A stretch of DNA of 7,447 bases from Gammaproteobacteria bacterium (GTDB lineage: Bacteria; Pseudomonadota; Gammaproteobacteria; Immundisolibacterales; Immundisolibacteraceae): contig QNFC01000080.1 of the NCBI GenBank assembly GCA_003645395.1, positions 1 through 7,447 on the forward strand. The letters are read 5' to 3'. The translations under genes and the position numbers were made by a program. Each line of letters begins with the position of its first letter. Positions within the stretch are counted from its first letter, which is position 1. Positions 1 to 6,660 of this stretch are shown here, piece by piece. The notes under the pieces were generated by a model. That model was not told the DNA's origin. It did not search any database and worked only from the letters and a program-made list of their open reading frames with translations.

Positions 1-1072
1 CGCTAGCGCCCAACGCTTCCCACGCATAACCGCTATAAAGCGCCCCAAGCGCTCCACCAAGACCGAAACCAACACTACTGAACAGAGCCTGCCCCCGTCC
101 CTGATGTTGACCAGAAAACAGATAATGGACGCGCTCAATAGCCGCAGCATGAAAGGCACCAAAAGTAGCCGCATGTAACAGCTGAGCGACGATCAACAGA
201 AAAAGATTGTCGGCCGCCCAACCAATCAATACCCAGCGTAACGACGCTAATAGCAGACTCACGAACATTACCGGGCCTGTACCCCAACGCGGCAACCAGC
301 GCACCAGCAGAATGAACACTGCCACCTCAGCAATCACCCCAACGGCCCAGAGATAACCAACCAGGGACCGACTGTAGCCGATAGATTCGAGGTGAATAGA
401 AAAAAAAGTGTAGTAAGGCCCATGGCTCGCCTGCATCAACAAACAGGCGAGCAAAAAGAACAGCACGCGGCGCTGCAACAATAAACCGCCTATCGATGAC
501 TGCTCGTGATCGAGTTGTCGTCCGGCATGGGCTGGCACTAAAAAACTGGCGATTAAGGTGCAAAAAACAAGCAAGATCGTCACTGGAATAAGCAGACCAA
601 TACCGTAATGTTCCAGCAACGGCCCCCCTCCGGCCACCACCAAAATGAAGCCCACCGACCCCCACAGTCGCAACATGCCATAGCGACTTTCCTGGCCCCC
701 CAAATGGTTCATCGTGTTGGCTTCAAACTGCGCGAGGCAGGCATTCCAGAAAAAACTGAACAGGGTCATGGTTGTTGCTACCCAGATAAACCGCCTGTCC
801 AATACGACCAGTGCAAAACTAACCAGCGCCATCGCCATGCCAAAACGCACCACTGCCATACGCCGGCCAGTACGGTCAGCCAGCCAACCCCAGAGATTCG
901 GCGCAATGACTCTTACCGCAAGCGTTATCGCGGCCATCCAGCCGATCTGCAACGGCGTAAAGCCAATGGATAGCAGATAGAGGTTCCAATAAGGAACCAT
1001 GGCGCCGAGAATGGCGAAATAGAACAGATAGAAGCTGCTAATACGCCAATACGGAAGAGCGGGAGAAGTCAT
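1..1072 (-). CDS. MFS transporter of the phenylpropionate-permease (HcaT-like) type, 3' end beyond window
   Basis: Reading the minus strand from the ATG at 1072 gives about 357 codons with no stop before the window edge, so the gene is partial at its C-terminus. Members of the family have roughly 380-400 residues, so only a few dozen residues are missing. The N-terminus has PYWRIS, then a PYWNLYL segment in the first membrane helix region. It is followed by APNLWGWLADRTGRR (about residues 57-71), the family form of the MFS loop 2-3 motif. The rest is mostly hydrophobic helices, as expected of a 12-helix inner-membrane carrier. The substrate cannot be told from sequence; HcaT itself is linked to phenylpropionate, and other relatives are annotated as nucleoside or metabolite symporters. 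The start lies 29 bases after the aroC stop, with an AGG about six bases ahead of the ATG, so it is probably the last gene of the aroC transcript. An MFS gene next to aroC is a layout I recall from pseudomonads. Confidence 0.88.
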   Translation of the reverse strand, partial: MTSPALPYWRISSFYLFYFAILGAMVPYWNLYLLSIGFTPLQIGWMAAITLAVRVIAPNLWGWLADRTGRRMAVVRFGMAMALVSFALVVLDRRFIWVATTMTLFSFFWNACLAQFEANTMNHLGGQESRYGMLRLWGSVGFILVVAGGGPLLEHYGIGLLIPVTILLVFCTLIASFLVPAHAGRQLDHEQSSIGGLLLQRRVLFFLLACLLMQASHGPYYTFFSIHLESIGYSRSLVGYLWAVGVIAEVAVFILLVRWLPRWGTGPVMFVSLLLASLRWVLIGWAADNLFLLIVAQLLHAATFGAFHAAAIERVHYLFSGQHQGRGQALFSSVGFGLGGALGALYSGYAWEALGAS

Positions 1073-1101
1073 GACAGCCTATTTGCTGACGTTGCGACGG
1101 G

Positions 1102-2199
1102 CTAAACCGAGGGGGGAATCGTCGGCGTTACCGACCTCACGTCACTGTTTTGAGCCCGATTACGTAAATAGTGATCCATCAATACCAACGCCAGCATTGC
1201 CTCAGCAATGGGTACAGCGCGCAAACCCACGCAGGGGTCATGGCGACCGGTGGTGACCACATCCACCGGGTTACCATCCAAATCAACCGACCTCCCTGGA
1301 ATCGTAATCGATGAGGTCGGTTTAAGCGCAATGCTAACGCGCAAGTCCTGGCCAGTAGAGATACCACCGAGGGTTCCGCCGGCGTGGTTGCTCAAAAAAC
1401 CTTGTGGAGTCATTTCATCGCGATGCTCGCTACCACGCTGGCCAACCACCGCAAAACCATCACCAATTTCCACACCCCTGACCGCATTAATACTGACCAT
1501 GGCAGCAGCAATGTCGGCGTCAAGACGGCCAAAAACCGGCTCACCCAGCCCGGTAGGCATGCCCGTTGCAATCAGGTTTACCCGTGCACCAATCGAATCG
1601 CCGGATTTGCGAAGTAAATTAATCGCCTCTTCTAGCTGAACGAGCTTGTCAGGATCTGCACAAAAGAACGGGTTTTGATTAACCAGGCCCATGTCCACCG
1701 CAGCTAACTCAATATTGCCCATCTGCGCCAGATAGCCGCTGATATTAATATTTAATTTTTCGCGCAAAAATTTTCGAGCAATACCACCAGCGGCCACCCG
1801 CATAGCAGTTTCCCGCGCTGACGACCGTCCACCCCCACGGTAATCACGAATCCCATATTTTTGTTGATAACTGTAATCAGCGTGCCCGGGGCGAAACCGA
1901 TCAGCAATTTTGGCGTAATCCCTTGATTTGGCATCCTCATTACGAATTAGCAATCCGATAGAAGTACCGGTAGTCTGGCCTTCGAACACGCCCGACAGAA
2001 TTTCTACCCGATCGGCCTCCTGCCGCTGAGTGGTGTAGCGAGAACTCCCCGGTTTGCGCCGATCTAGATCGTGCTGCAAATCCTCTGCGGTGAGTTCGAG
2101 CCCGGGGGGACACCCATCGACCACACAGCCAAGTGCTGGACCATGACTCTCACCAAAGGTTGAAACCACGAACGCCTGACCAAAGGAGTTTCCGGACAT
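1102..2199 (-). CDS. aroC: Chorismate synthase
   Basis: This enzyme converts 5-enolpyruvylshikimate 3-phosphate to chorismate, the last shared step to aromatic amino acids, folate and quinones. It uses reduced FMN and acts in the cytosol as a tetramer. The 365-residue protein is of normal length for the family. All signature regions are present: GESHG (16-20) with the first catalytic His at 19, FRPGHADY (102-109) with the second conserved His at 106, the FMN/substrate loop GGGRSSARETAMR (122-134), and the C-terminal GRHDPCVGLRAVP (318-330). The start ATG at 2199 is supported by an AGGA about eight bases upstream and by the usual N-terminus, MSGNSFG. The CDF gene ends 35 bases upstream and the MFS gene begins 29 bases downstream, which suggests co-transcription. 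Nothing is unusual in the protein. The tail after about residue 348 is variable, as is common. Confidence 0.98.
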   Translation of the reverse strand: MSGNSFGQAFVVSTFGESHGPALGCVVDGCPPGLELTAEDLQHDLDRRKPGSSRYTTQRQEADRVEILSGVFEGQTTGTSIGLLIRNEDAKSRDYAKIADRFRPGHADYSYQQKYGIRDYRGGGRSSARETAMRVAAGGIARKFLREKLNINISGYLAQMGNIELAAVDMGLVNQNPFFCADPDKLVQLEEAINLLRKSGDSIGARVNLIATGMPTGLGEPVFGRLDADIAAAMVSINAVRGVEIGDGFAVVGQRGSEHRDEMTPQGFLSNHAGGTLGGISTGQDLRVSIALKPTSSITIPGRSVDLDGNPVDVVTTGRHDPCVGLRAVPIAEAMLALVLMDHYLRNRAQNSDVRSVTPTIPPSV

Positions 2200-2234
2200 C
2201 TATTGCTTCCTAAATTAGATACGAACACTGATGT

Positions 2235-3389
2235 TCATTGGTAATAGCTAACCTGTACTCGGCCCAAATGCGGCAGATCGTCCACCGCAGCCTTTAAGTC
2301 ATCCGCTAGCCGTTGCCCCTGTTCGAGGTCATCAATAACGCTTGCTGCCAACCTGAATTCCAGATGTATTTTATCTTTGTCGTAGTGCAACACTATCTCG
2401 ATGGCAGCCGGATCGACCGAGATTGTGGCAATTGCGGCACGTATCACCCGTTCAAGCTGATCGCGCATAGGCAAAAATTTACCCATCTCCTGAGACTCAT
2501 CGTCTTCAGAATCGACATGCACCAACACATCTTCAATACCATCCTGCTGACGCAGCACCTGCTGACGAATCCGGTCGGCAATGCGGTGACCCTCTGACAC
2601 ACTTATCTTAGGACTGACGATAATGTGGACATCAACCAGGGCCTGCGCCCCGAGTTTTCGCGACCGTAGCATGTGCATGCCCTCTACACCCTCAACACCT
2701 TTGATGATGGACCGAATAGCCTTAATGCGGGCACGATCAAGACCCGTATCAGTCAATTCCCGGACCGACTGCCAGGCAAAATCCCAGCCGACCTTCGCTA
2801 TCATCATCGCCACTGCTGCGGCCGCAACTGGGTCAAGGATCGGCATCCCCAACATGCTGCCAGCGAGACCGACCAAAACGACCATCGACGAAATCGAATC
2901 GGTACGGTGATGCCAGGCATTCGCGCGTAGCAAATTAGATTGCACCGAATCTGCGGCTCGAATCGTCACCAGATAGAGCAACTCATTAGCCACAATGGAA
3001 AAAGCAGCCACCCAAAGAGCATAATGACCGGGAGCTTGAGCGCCGTCGATATCCTGCAACCGATTCACCGCCCCCCAACCAATCAGCACTGCAGTCGCCA
3101 GCAATCCGAATCCCAACAGCATTGATGCAGCGGTCTCGATGCGCTGATGGCCATAAGGGTGACTGGCATCCGGAGCTTTGTTGGCCTCATTAGTGGCGAC
3201 CAGCACCAGCCCATCGCTGACCAGGTCGGTGAGTGAGTGAACGCCATCGGCAACCAGCGCCTGGGAATGACTAATTACGCCAACCACCAGCTTCGCTACC
3301 GTCAGAACAAGATTGACCAATACACCAAGCAACGTCACACGGGTAGAGACCCGCAGGCGATCATCAGCAACGGAGGTAGTCACTGTCAT
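2235..3389 (-). CDS. Cation diffusion facilitator (FieF/ZnT-like metal efflux) with a second C-terminal domain
   Basis: This is an inner-membrane metal/proton antiporter of the CDF family that removes divalent metal from the cytosol. The membrane part (about residues 15-205) should hold six helices. The metal site is visible as H51-x3-D55 in helix 2 and H160-x3-D164 in helix 5. FieF has D-x3-D in helix 2, and the H-D/H-D set is the form usual in zinc/cadmium exporters, so zinc is my inference. The family motif D74-x2-H77-PYG-H81 with E85 follows helix 2. The first cytosolic domain (about 212-295) contains LVDVHIIV and EGHRIAD (266-272). The protein continues to 384 residues, against about 300 for FieF. 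Residues 308-384 look like a second copy of that domain, with QGQRLAD at 357-363. The start codon overlaps the tusA stop (ATGA), pointing to translational coupling; GAGGTG lies upstream within tusA. aroC follows after 35 bases. Confidence 0.94.
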   Translation of the reverse strand: MTVTTSVADDRLRVSTRVTLLGVLVNLVLTVAKLVVGVISHSQALVADGVHSLTDLVSDGLVLVATNEANKAPDASHPYGHQRIETAASMLLGFGLLATAVLIGWGAVNRLQDIDGAQAPGHYALWVAAFSIVANELLYLVTIRAADSVQSNLLRANAWHHRTDSISSMVVLVGLAGSMLGMPILDPVAAAAVAMMIAKVGWDFAWQSVRELTDTGLDRARIKAIRSIIKGVEGVEGMHMLRSRKLGAQALVDVHIIVSPKISVSEGHRIADRIRQQVLRQQDGIEDVLVHVDSEDDESQEMGKFLPMRDQLERVIRAAIATISVDPAAIEIVLHYDKDKIHLEFRLAASVIDDLEQGQRLADDLKAAVDDLPHLGRVQVSYYQ

Positions 3390-3616
3390 CCTTCACCCAC
3401 CTCTATTTTAATCGTCACAATGCCGTCATTTTCAAAGCTATCGATGTGGCGGTGACCGTGAATTCGGCACCAAGCAGGAATATCTGCCAACACGCCATGA
3501 TCAGTACACTCTACCTCCAGAATATCGCCCGGTTTTAACGACTTAATCTGATGCTGCGTACGAATCACTGGAATCGGACAAAGCAGGTGTTTGGCATCCA
3601 GATAATGATGGGACAT
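3386..3616 (-). CDS. TusA-family sulfur carrier protein
   Basis: A small cytosolic protein of the TusA/SirA/YeeD fold, whose members pass persulfide sulfur through the Cys of a CPxP motif to tRNA thiolation, molybdenum cofactor synthesis or other sulfur acceptors. From the ATG at 3616 it has 76 residues, normal for the family. It opens MSHHYLDAKHLLCPIPVIR, in which LDA and CPIP are the signature and the Cys is the active residue. KPGD and a later ADIPAWC also fit. A GTG at 3631 would add five residues (81 in total). It has AAAGA directly before it, while the ATG has no clear ribosome site, so the start is uncertain. I prefer the ATG because it gives the usual family N-terminus. The protein has about eight His in 76 residues, including HGHRH near the end. 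Its stop overlaps the CDF start by four bases. I leave the symbol blank because several TusA-like paralogues exist and sequence alone does not prove this is the tRNA-thiolation TusA. Confidence 0.88.
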   Translation of the reverse strand: MSHHYLDAKHLLCPIPVIRTQHQIKSLKPGDILEVECTDHGVLADIPAWCRIHGHRHIDSFENDGIVTIKIEVGEG

Positions 3617-3631
3617 GAAAAAAGTCGACAC

Positions 3632-3700
3632 TCTTTAAAAAAACGTTTGGCTGGGCGTATTAGGATACCGTGATCCGCATCCACAAGGCACTCCACTACC
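3632..3700. promoter_or_regulatory. Divergent intergenic region between the tusA-CDF-aroC-MFS unit and mobA
   Basis: These 69 bases separate two genes read away from each other, so promoters for both directions are expected here or just inside the gene starts. The tusA side has an A/T run (about 3635-3643) and a TTTGGC. I could not find a convincing -35/-10 pair with a 16-18 base spacer in either direction. An AAGG at 3685-3688 is the only candidate ribosome site for mobA and lies 12 bases before its GTG, which is rather far. The regulatory role is therefore inferred from gene layout alone. Confidence 0.4.
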
Positions 3701-4309
3701 GTGATAAAAATGAACTCTAACCCCCTGCGCGCACGCCCAACCGGGCTAATTCTCGCTGGGGGAGAAAGCAGGCGCTTTTTTGGCGAAGAAAAGGGGCTGG
3801 TCGAGTTTCACGGGCAACCGATGGTTGCCCACGTTGCCAGGGTCTTCGACGGCCAGGTCGAACGCTTGCTGATCAGCGCAAACCGGTGCCAACACCAATA
3901 CCAACGTTACGCCGACGAGGTAATTGACGACCAGATTGGCGAAAGTTGGGGGCCTTTGGCAGGAATTTACACCGGGTTGTGTATGGCTTCTACTGACTGG
4001 CTGCTAGTCGCTACTTGCGACCAGCCATTACTACCATTGGACTACGCTGCCCGCATGATTGATAAATTCGACGGCAAAGCCGTACTAATGGCCACCGACC
4101 TGAAACGAGACCACTTCCTCAATCTGTTGTTACCGACTAGTGCTGTGACTTTTCTACGCGATTATCTGCTAAACGGCGGACGGCGAGTGCAGAGCTGGCT
4201 TAAACAAGTCGGCTACAAAAAAATGGAGTTTCCACCCGACTGTTTAAACAGTATCAATAGCCCAGCCGCCCTCTTGCGTACTGAATCAGAAAGAAAGTCT
4301 GCCTCGTAA
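3701..4309 (+). CDS. mobA: Molybdenum cofactor guanylyltransferase MobA
   Basis: MobA attaches GMP from GTP to molybdopterin-Mo to form the bis-MGD cofactor of DMSO-reductase family enzymes, in the cytosol. The 202-residue product is close to the usual length (about 190-200). Motifs in order are LILAGGESRR-FFG-EEKGL (17-33, the GTP-binding loop), LLISANR (56-62), WGPLAGI (83-89), ATCDQPLLP (104-112) with the Mg-binding Asp at 107, and a C-terminal NSINSP (193-198), a variant of the usual NINTP. The loop deviates from the consensus RMGG-x-DKG: FFG replaces MGG and Glu30 replaces the Asp, a conservative change. The start is either GTG 3701 or ATG 3710, three codons later; neither has a strong ribosome site. 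No other molybdenum cofactor gene is in view, though the divergent TusA-like gene is in a family that can feed sulfur to that pathway. CTP-using MocA is a less likely alternative. Confidence 0.9.
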   Translation: MIKMNSNPLRARPTGLILAGGESRRFFGEEKGLVEFHGQPMVAHVARVFDGQVERLLISANRCQHQYQRYADEVIDDQIGESWGPLAGIYTGLCMASTDWLLVATCDQPLLPLDYAARMIDKFDGKAVLMATDLKRDHFLNLLLPTSAVTFLRDYLLNGGRRVQSWLKQVGYKKMEFPPDCLNSINSPAALLRTESERKSAS

Positions 4310-4320
4310 ATTTCGATAGA

Positions 4321-4349
4321 TTCAAACAGCGGAAATTAGCCTGTATTAT
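4321..4349 (+). promoter_or_regulatory. Candidate sigma70 promoter upstream of gluQ
   Basis: TTCAAA (4321-4326; four of six to TTGACA) is followed after 17 bases by TATTAT (4344-4349; five of six to TATAAT). Transcription would begin near 4356 and give a leader of about 110 bases before the gluQ ATG. It lies just after the mobA stop (4309), so gluQ and the TerB-like gene could be expressed separately from mobA. This is a match by eye in A/T-rich spacer and may be chance. Confidence 0.35.
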
Positions 4350-4358
4350 CCAATACCA

Positions 4359-4442
4359 CTATTCGCGCGCGATCACCTTATTGTCGATAAACTCCGGATC
4401 ACGCATCCATTGGAGTTCCGCACGGAGAGCAAAGTCGGTCAT
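4359..4442 (-). CDS. Possible 27-residue micro-ORF, unknown function
   Basis: An ATG at 4442 on the minus strand opens 27 codons ending in TAG at 4359-4361. A GGGGA sits about five bases ahead of the ATG, a better ribosome site than that of gluQ. The peptide begins MTDFALRAELQWMRDPEF and is charged and amphipathic, with two Trp/Met-rich positions and no membrane segment or signal. I do not recognise it. It lies head-to-head with gluQ and tail-to-tail with mobA, and overlaps the proposed gluQ leader in antisense. It could be a real small protein, the remaining start of a lost gene, or chance in a 159-base spacer. Length alone gives no support. Confidence 0.25.
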   Translation of the reverse strand: MTDFALRAELQWMRDPEFIDNKVIARE

Positions 4443-4468
4443 TATTTTCCCCATTGCGACCTGATGTC

Positions 4469-5398
4469 ATGAAACCACCAACCGTCCCGCGAGGTCGATT
4501 TGCACCCTCTCCGACCGGTCCTCTGCACATGGGATCACTGGTGGCTGCACTTGGAAGCTTTCTCAACGTCCGCCAACAGGATGGAGAGTGGTTGGTCCGT
4601 ATCGACGACATTGATACGCCACGCAATGTACCGCAAATGGAACAGGCTATTCTGCTAACCCTTGAACAACATGCCCTGCAATGGGACGGCGATGTTTATT
4701 ACTCCAGTCAGCATCTGGTCGATTATGAGCAGGTATTGCGCGCGCTGCAGGCTGCCGGTCAAGTGTTCCCCTGTACTTGTAGCCGCCGCGAAATCAGTAA
4801 TCATCCTATCAACAATCAGCGCCAAACCGGCGATACCCTGATATACCCGGGAACCTGCCGTGCTGGCGTGACTGCAGATAAACCGCTACGTAGTTATCGT
4901 CTGCGGGTCCCCACATCAGCGATAGAATTTATGGATCTGCTGCAGGGTCCGCAAGCGGATACCCTAGCCATTTCAGTAGGCGATTTTGTCGTTAAAGATG
5001 GCCAGGGGCAGCACCACTACCAACTCGCGACAGTCGTCGATGATCAGATACAGCAGATCACCGAAGTGGTCCGCGGCGCGGATCTTCTAGCCTCAACCGC
5101 CAGGCAAATCCATCTGCAGAATCAGCTTGGTTATCGTCAACCTAAATACCTGCATCTATCTCTGGTGACGGACGCATTGGGTATTAAACTAAGCAAACAA
5201 CACGGCGCGACGGCGGTTGATAACACCCTGGCAGGCCAAAATTTAATCACCGCGCTGACCTTGCTGCAGCAACAACCACCCGACGAATTACAACACGTAC
5301 CGCCCGCTGGAATTATTCGGTGGGCCATAGAGCACTGGAACAGGGAACCATTAAAAAGTTTTCCAATCGCCACCCTGCCCACCACCTTGCCAGACTAA
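4469..5398 (+). CDS. gluQ: Glutamyl-Q tRNA(Asp) synthetase
   Basis: GluQ-RS is a shortened paralogue of glutamyl-tRNA synthetase. It activates glutamate without tRNA and attaches it to the queuosine base at position 34 of tRNA-Asp. From the ATG at 4469 it has 309 residues, near the family norm. Motifs, numbered from that start, are GRFAPSPTGPLHMGS (9-23, the HIGH-class loop), RIDDIDTPR (44-52), CTC (102-104) with a Tyr at 126 and Cys at 130 forming the zinc knuckle typical of GluQ-RS, VVRGADLL (200-207) and KLSKQ (240-244, the KMSKS-class loop). The anticodon-binding region of GluRS is absent, as expected. An in-frame TTG at 4454 would add five residues; the family N-terminus favours the ATG. 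No clear ribosome site precedes either. In many gammaproteobacteria dksA lies upstream of this gene; here it is mobA. The TerB-like gene follows after 12 bases. Confidence 0.95.
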   Translation: MKPPTVPRGRFAPSPTGPLHMGSLVAALGSFLNVRQQDGEWLVRIDDIDTPRNVPQMEQAILLTLEQHALQWDGDVYYSSQHLVDYEQVLRALQAAGQVFPCTCSRREISNHPINNQRQTGDTLIYPGTCRAGVTADKPLRSYRLRVPTSAIEFMDLLQGPQADTLAISVGDFVVKDGQGQHHYQLATVVDDQIQQITEVVRGADLLASTARQIHLQNQLGYRQPKYLHLSLVTDALGIKLSKQHGATAVDNTLAGQNLITALTLLQQQPPDELQHVPPAGIIRWAIEHWNREPLKSFPIATLPTTLPD

Positions 5399-5410
5399 TG
5401 AGATAGAGAT

Positions 5411-5869
5411 ATGTATAAAAATATTAAGAGCTTTTTTTCGGCCTTACTATCCGACGCTGCAAGCCAAACCGGCGACGACAAAAAACATTCGGTTGAACTG
5501 ATCATGGCGGCGCTAATGGTCGAGATGGCCCGGGCTGATCGCACGGTAACCGTCGCTGAGACCGATCAGATATTGAGCATTCTTGAAAAGCACTTCACCC
5601 TTTCACCCGAGGAACAAACCGATCTGCTGGCCCTGGCCGAAGACCATGCCGACCACGCAACATCGCTGTTTGAATTCACCACGCGACTCAAACAACTGCT
5701 GCCGCACGAAGAACGCGAAGCACTGGTGGAATTACTTTGGCGGGTCGCTTTCGCCGACGGAGTAATCGACAAATATGAGGAGCAGTTAGTGCGCAAGGTG
5801 GCCGAACTTTTACACGTCCGCCATCAGGATTTTATCGCAGCCAAGCACCGGGCAGACCCAACGCACTGA
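5411..5869 (+). CDS. TerB-family (COG4103-like) protein
   Basis: A 152-residue, all-helical, probably cytosolic protein of the tellurite-resistance TerB fold. TerB-like domains bind divalent metal through acidic residues and occur in stress and membrane-associated systems, but the stand-alone form has no established reaction. The two half-repeats of the fold are visible: VEMARADRTVTVAETDQI (37-54) and RVAFADGVIDKYEEQLV (111-127). Each has an A-D at its centre (D43, D116) and a Glu/Asp-rich helix start. The start ATG at 5411 is preceded by GAGATAGAGAT. The 12-base gap from gluQ indicates co-transcription. This is not evidence of a tellurite operon, since no terZ/A/C/D/E partner is present. The gene ends in TGA at 5867, and the decayed MBL gene faces it with its last codon at 5894. 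I see no clear terminator stem in the 24 bases between them. Confidence 0.85.
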   Translation: MYKNIKSFFSALLSDAASQTGDDKKHSVELIMAALMVEMARADRTVTVAETDQILSILEKHFTLSPEEQTDLLALAEDHADHATSLFEFTTRLKQLLPHEEREALVELLWRVAFADGVIDKYEEQLVRKVAELLHVRHQDFIAAKHRADPTH

Positions 5870-5893
5870 GGATCAGCCACCGTTCCCGGCCTG

Positions 5894-6660
5894 TTAATCG
5901 AGGAAAGACCAGACCGGCAGATTCCCAACTCGATCAACCCGCTTCTCATCAAATAATTTAATCAGGGGAGCTTCAAGCGACAAGGCCGCGGCAGGTGCAA
6001 TACAAGCGGAACCTTGTCATAGACGACTGACAACACCTCATCAATCTTACCGGCACCGGTTTAGGTTAGTCCGTCAATTACTTTCTGCTCCCGGCCACGC
6101 CGGTACACAATGAGCGGCCGCAGATATTGCTGCGGCGACTCAAGCACCCGCCTGTGGGCCGGGGCAATTGCGTCGATGGGAGTCTCAACCAGTCGGCATA
6201 ACGTGTGCAGATAATCACTCATATCGCCATCCGGGGGGCAATCACCATATCGCCGGCAAATAACCATTGGCAGTCGCTTAATAAAAAGCAGAGATGGTTG
6301 GCAACATGCCCCGGCGTGTGGATGACTTTGATCAAGTACTCATCGTAGACCAGCGCCAGCTCGACCGCAGACGCTTTTTATTGGCGTCCCGGTTAACTGC
6401 TGCAACAGGACCGCACGAGGCGAATGATCAGGATACGTATGAGTCTGCAATGTCTGTTCAAGCTTGACGTTGCAATGATTCGCAATCGCTTCCACGTGCT
6501 CGCTAATCGCCGGCTCCGGATCCACCACCGTGATCTGATCCTGACCAATAATGAAAGTATTAGTGCCAGGCCCAGTCATCATGCTGGAGTTTGCTGCGGT
6601 AATTTTTCTGACCATGGGCGGTAATTCCACCAACCGTTTGGGCCGAGACTCTTCTCGTAC
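5894..6660 (-). pseudogene. Decayed MBL-fold hydrolase (LACTB2-like)
   Basis: Four blocks on the minus strand align in order to one MBL-fold hydrolase. Block 1 (6660-6340) reads RLVELPPMVRKITAANSS, then MTGPGTNTFIIG and THTYPDHSP. Block 2 (6359-6219) has HTPGHVANHLCFLL and FAGDMV. Block 3 (about 6237-6061) has PPDGDMSDYL and IAPAHRRVLESP and ends at a TAA (6061-6063). The same frame continues past that stop with TGAGKIDEVLSVVYDKVP, the C-terminal helical part. Block 4 (5989-5894) has AALSLEAPLIKLFDEKRV and stops at 5894-5896. Frameshifts therefore lie near 6350, 6235 and 5992, besides the nonsense codon. The metal motif HxHxDH is HTYPDH, so one ligand is lost. About 20 residues seem missing before HTPGH and about seven after GDMV. 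No proper start codon is evident; GTG 6633 is the first plausible one. Intact relatives are about 260-290 residues, and LACTB2 itself is a nuclease; the ancestral substrate here is unknown. Confidence 0.85.

Noticed and set aside
327..665. Minus-strand frame inside the MFS gene beginning with GTG
   Set aside because: It is an out-of-frame reading of the same bases; the MFS frame is open throughout and has the family motifs.
4399..4626. Minus-strand open frame overlapping the start of gluQ, and similar frames inside gluQ, aroC, the CDF gene and the MFS gene
   Set aside because: They lie inside well-supported genes in other frames and have no recognisable protein features.
5411..5869. Tellurite resistance system
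   Set aside because: Only a lone TerB-like protein is present. The terZACDE partners are absent, and lone TerB-fold proteins are common without such a role.
5870..5893. Terminator between the TerB-like gene and the facing pseudogene
   Set aside because: The 24 bases contain no stable GC stem followed by a T run.
6061..6267. A separate small minus-strand gene starting at 6267
   Set aside because: Its first residues have no family match, and from PPDGDM onward it is the middle of the MBL hydrolase, so it is one frame of the pseudogene.
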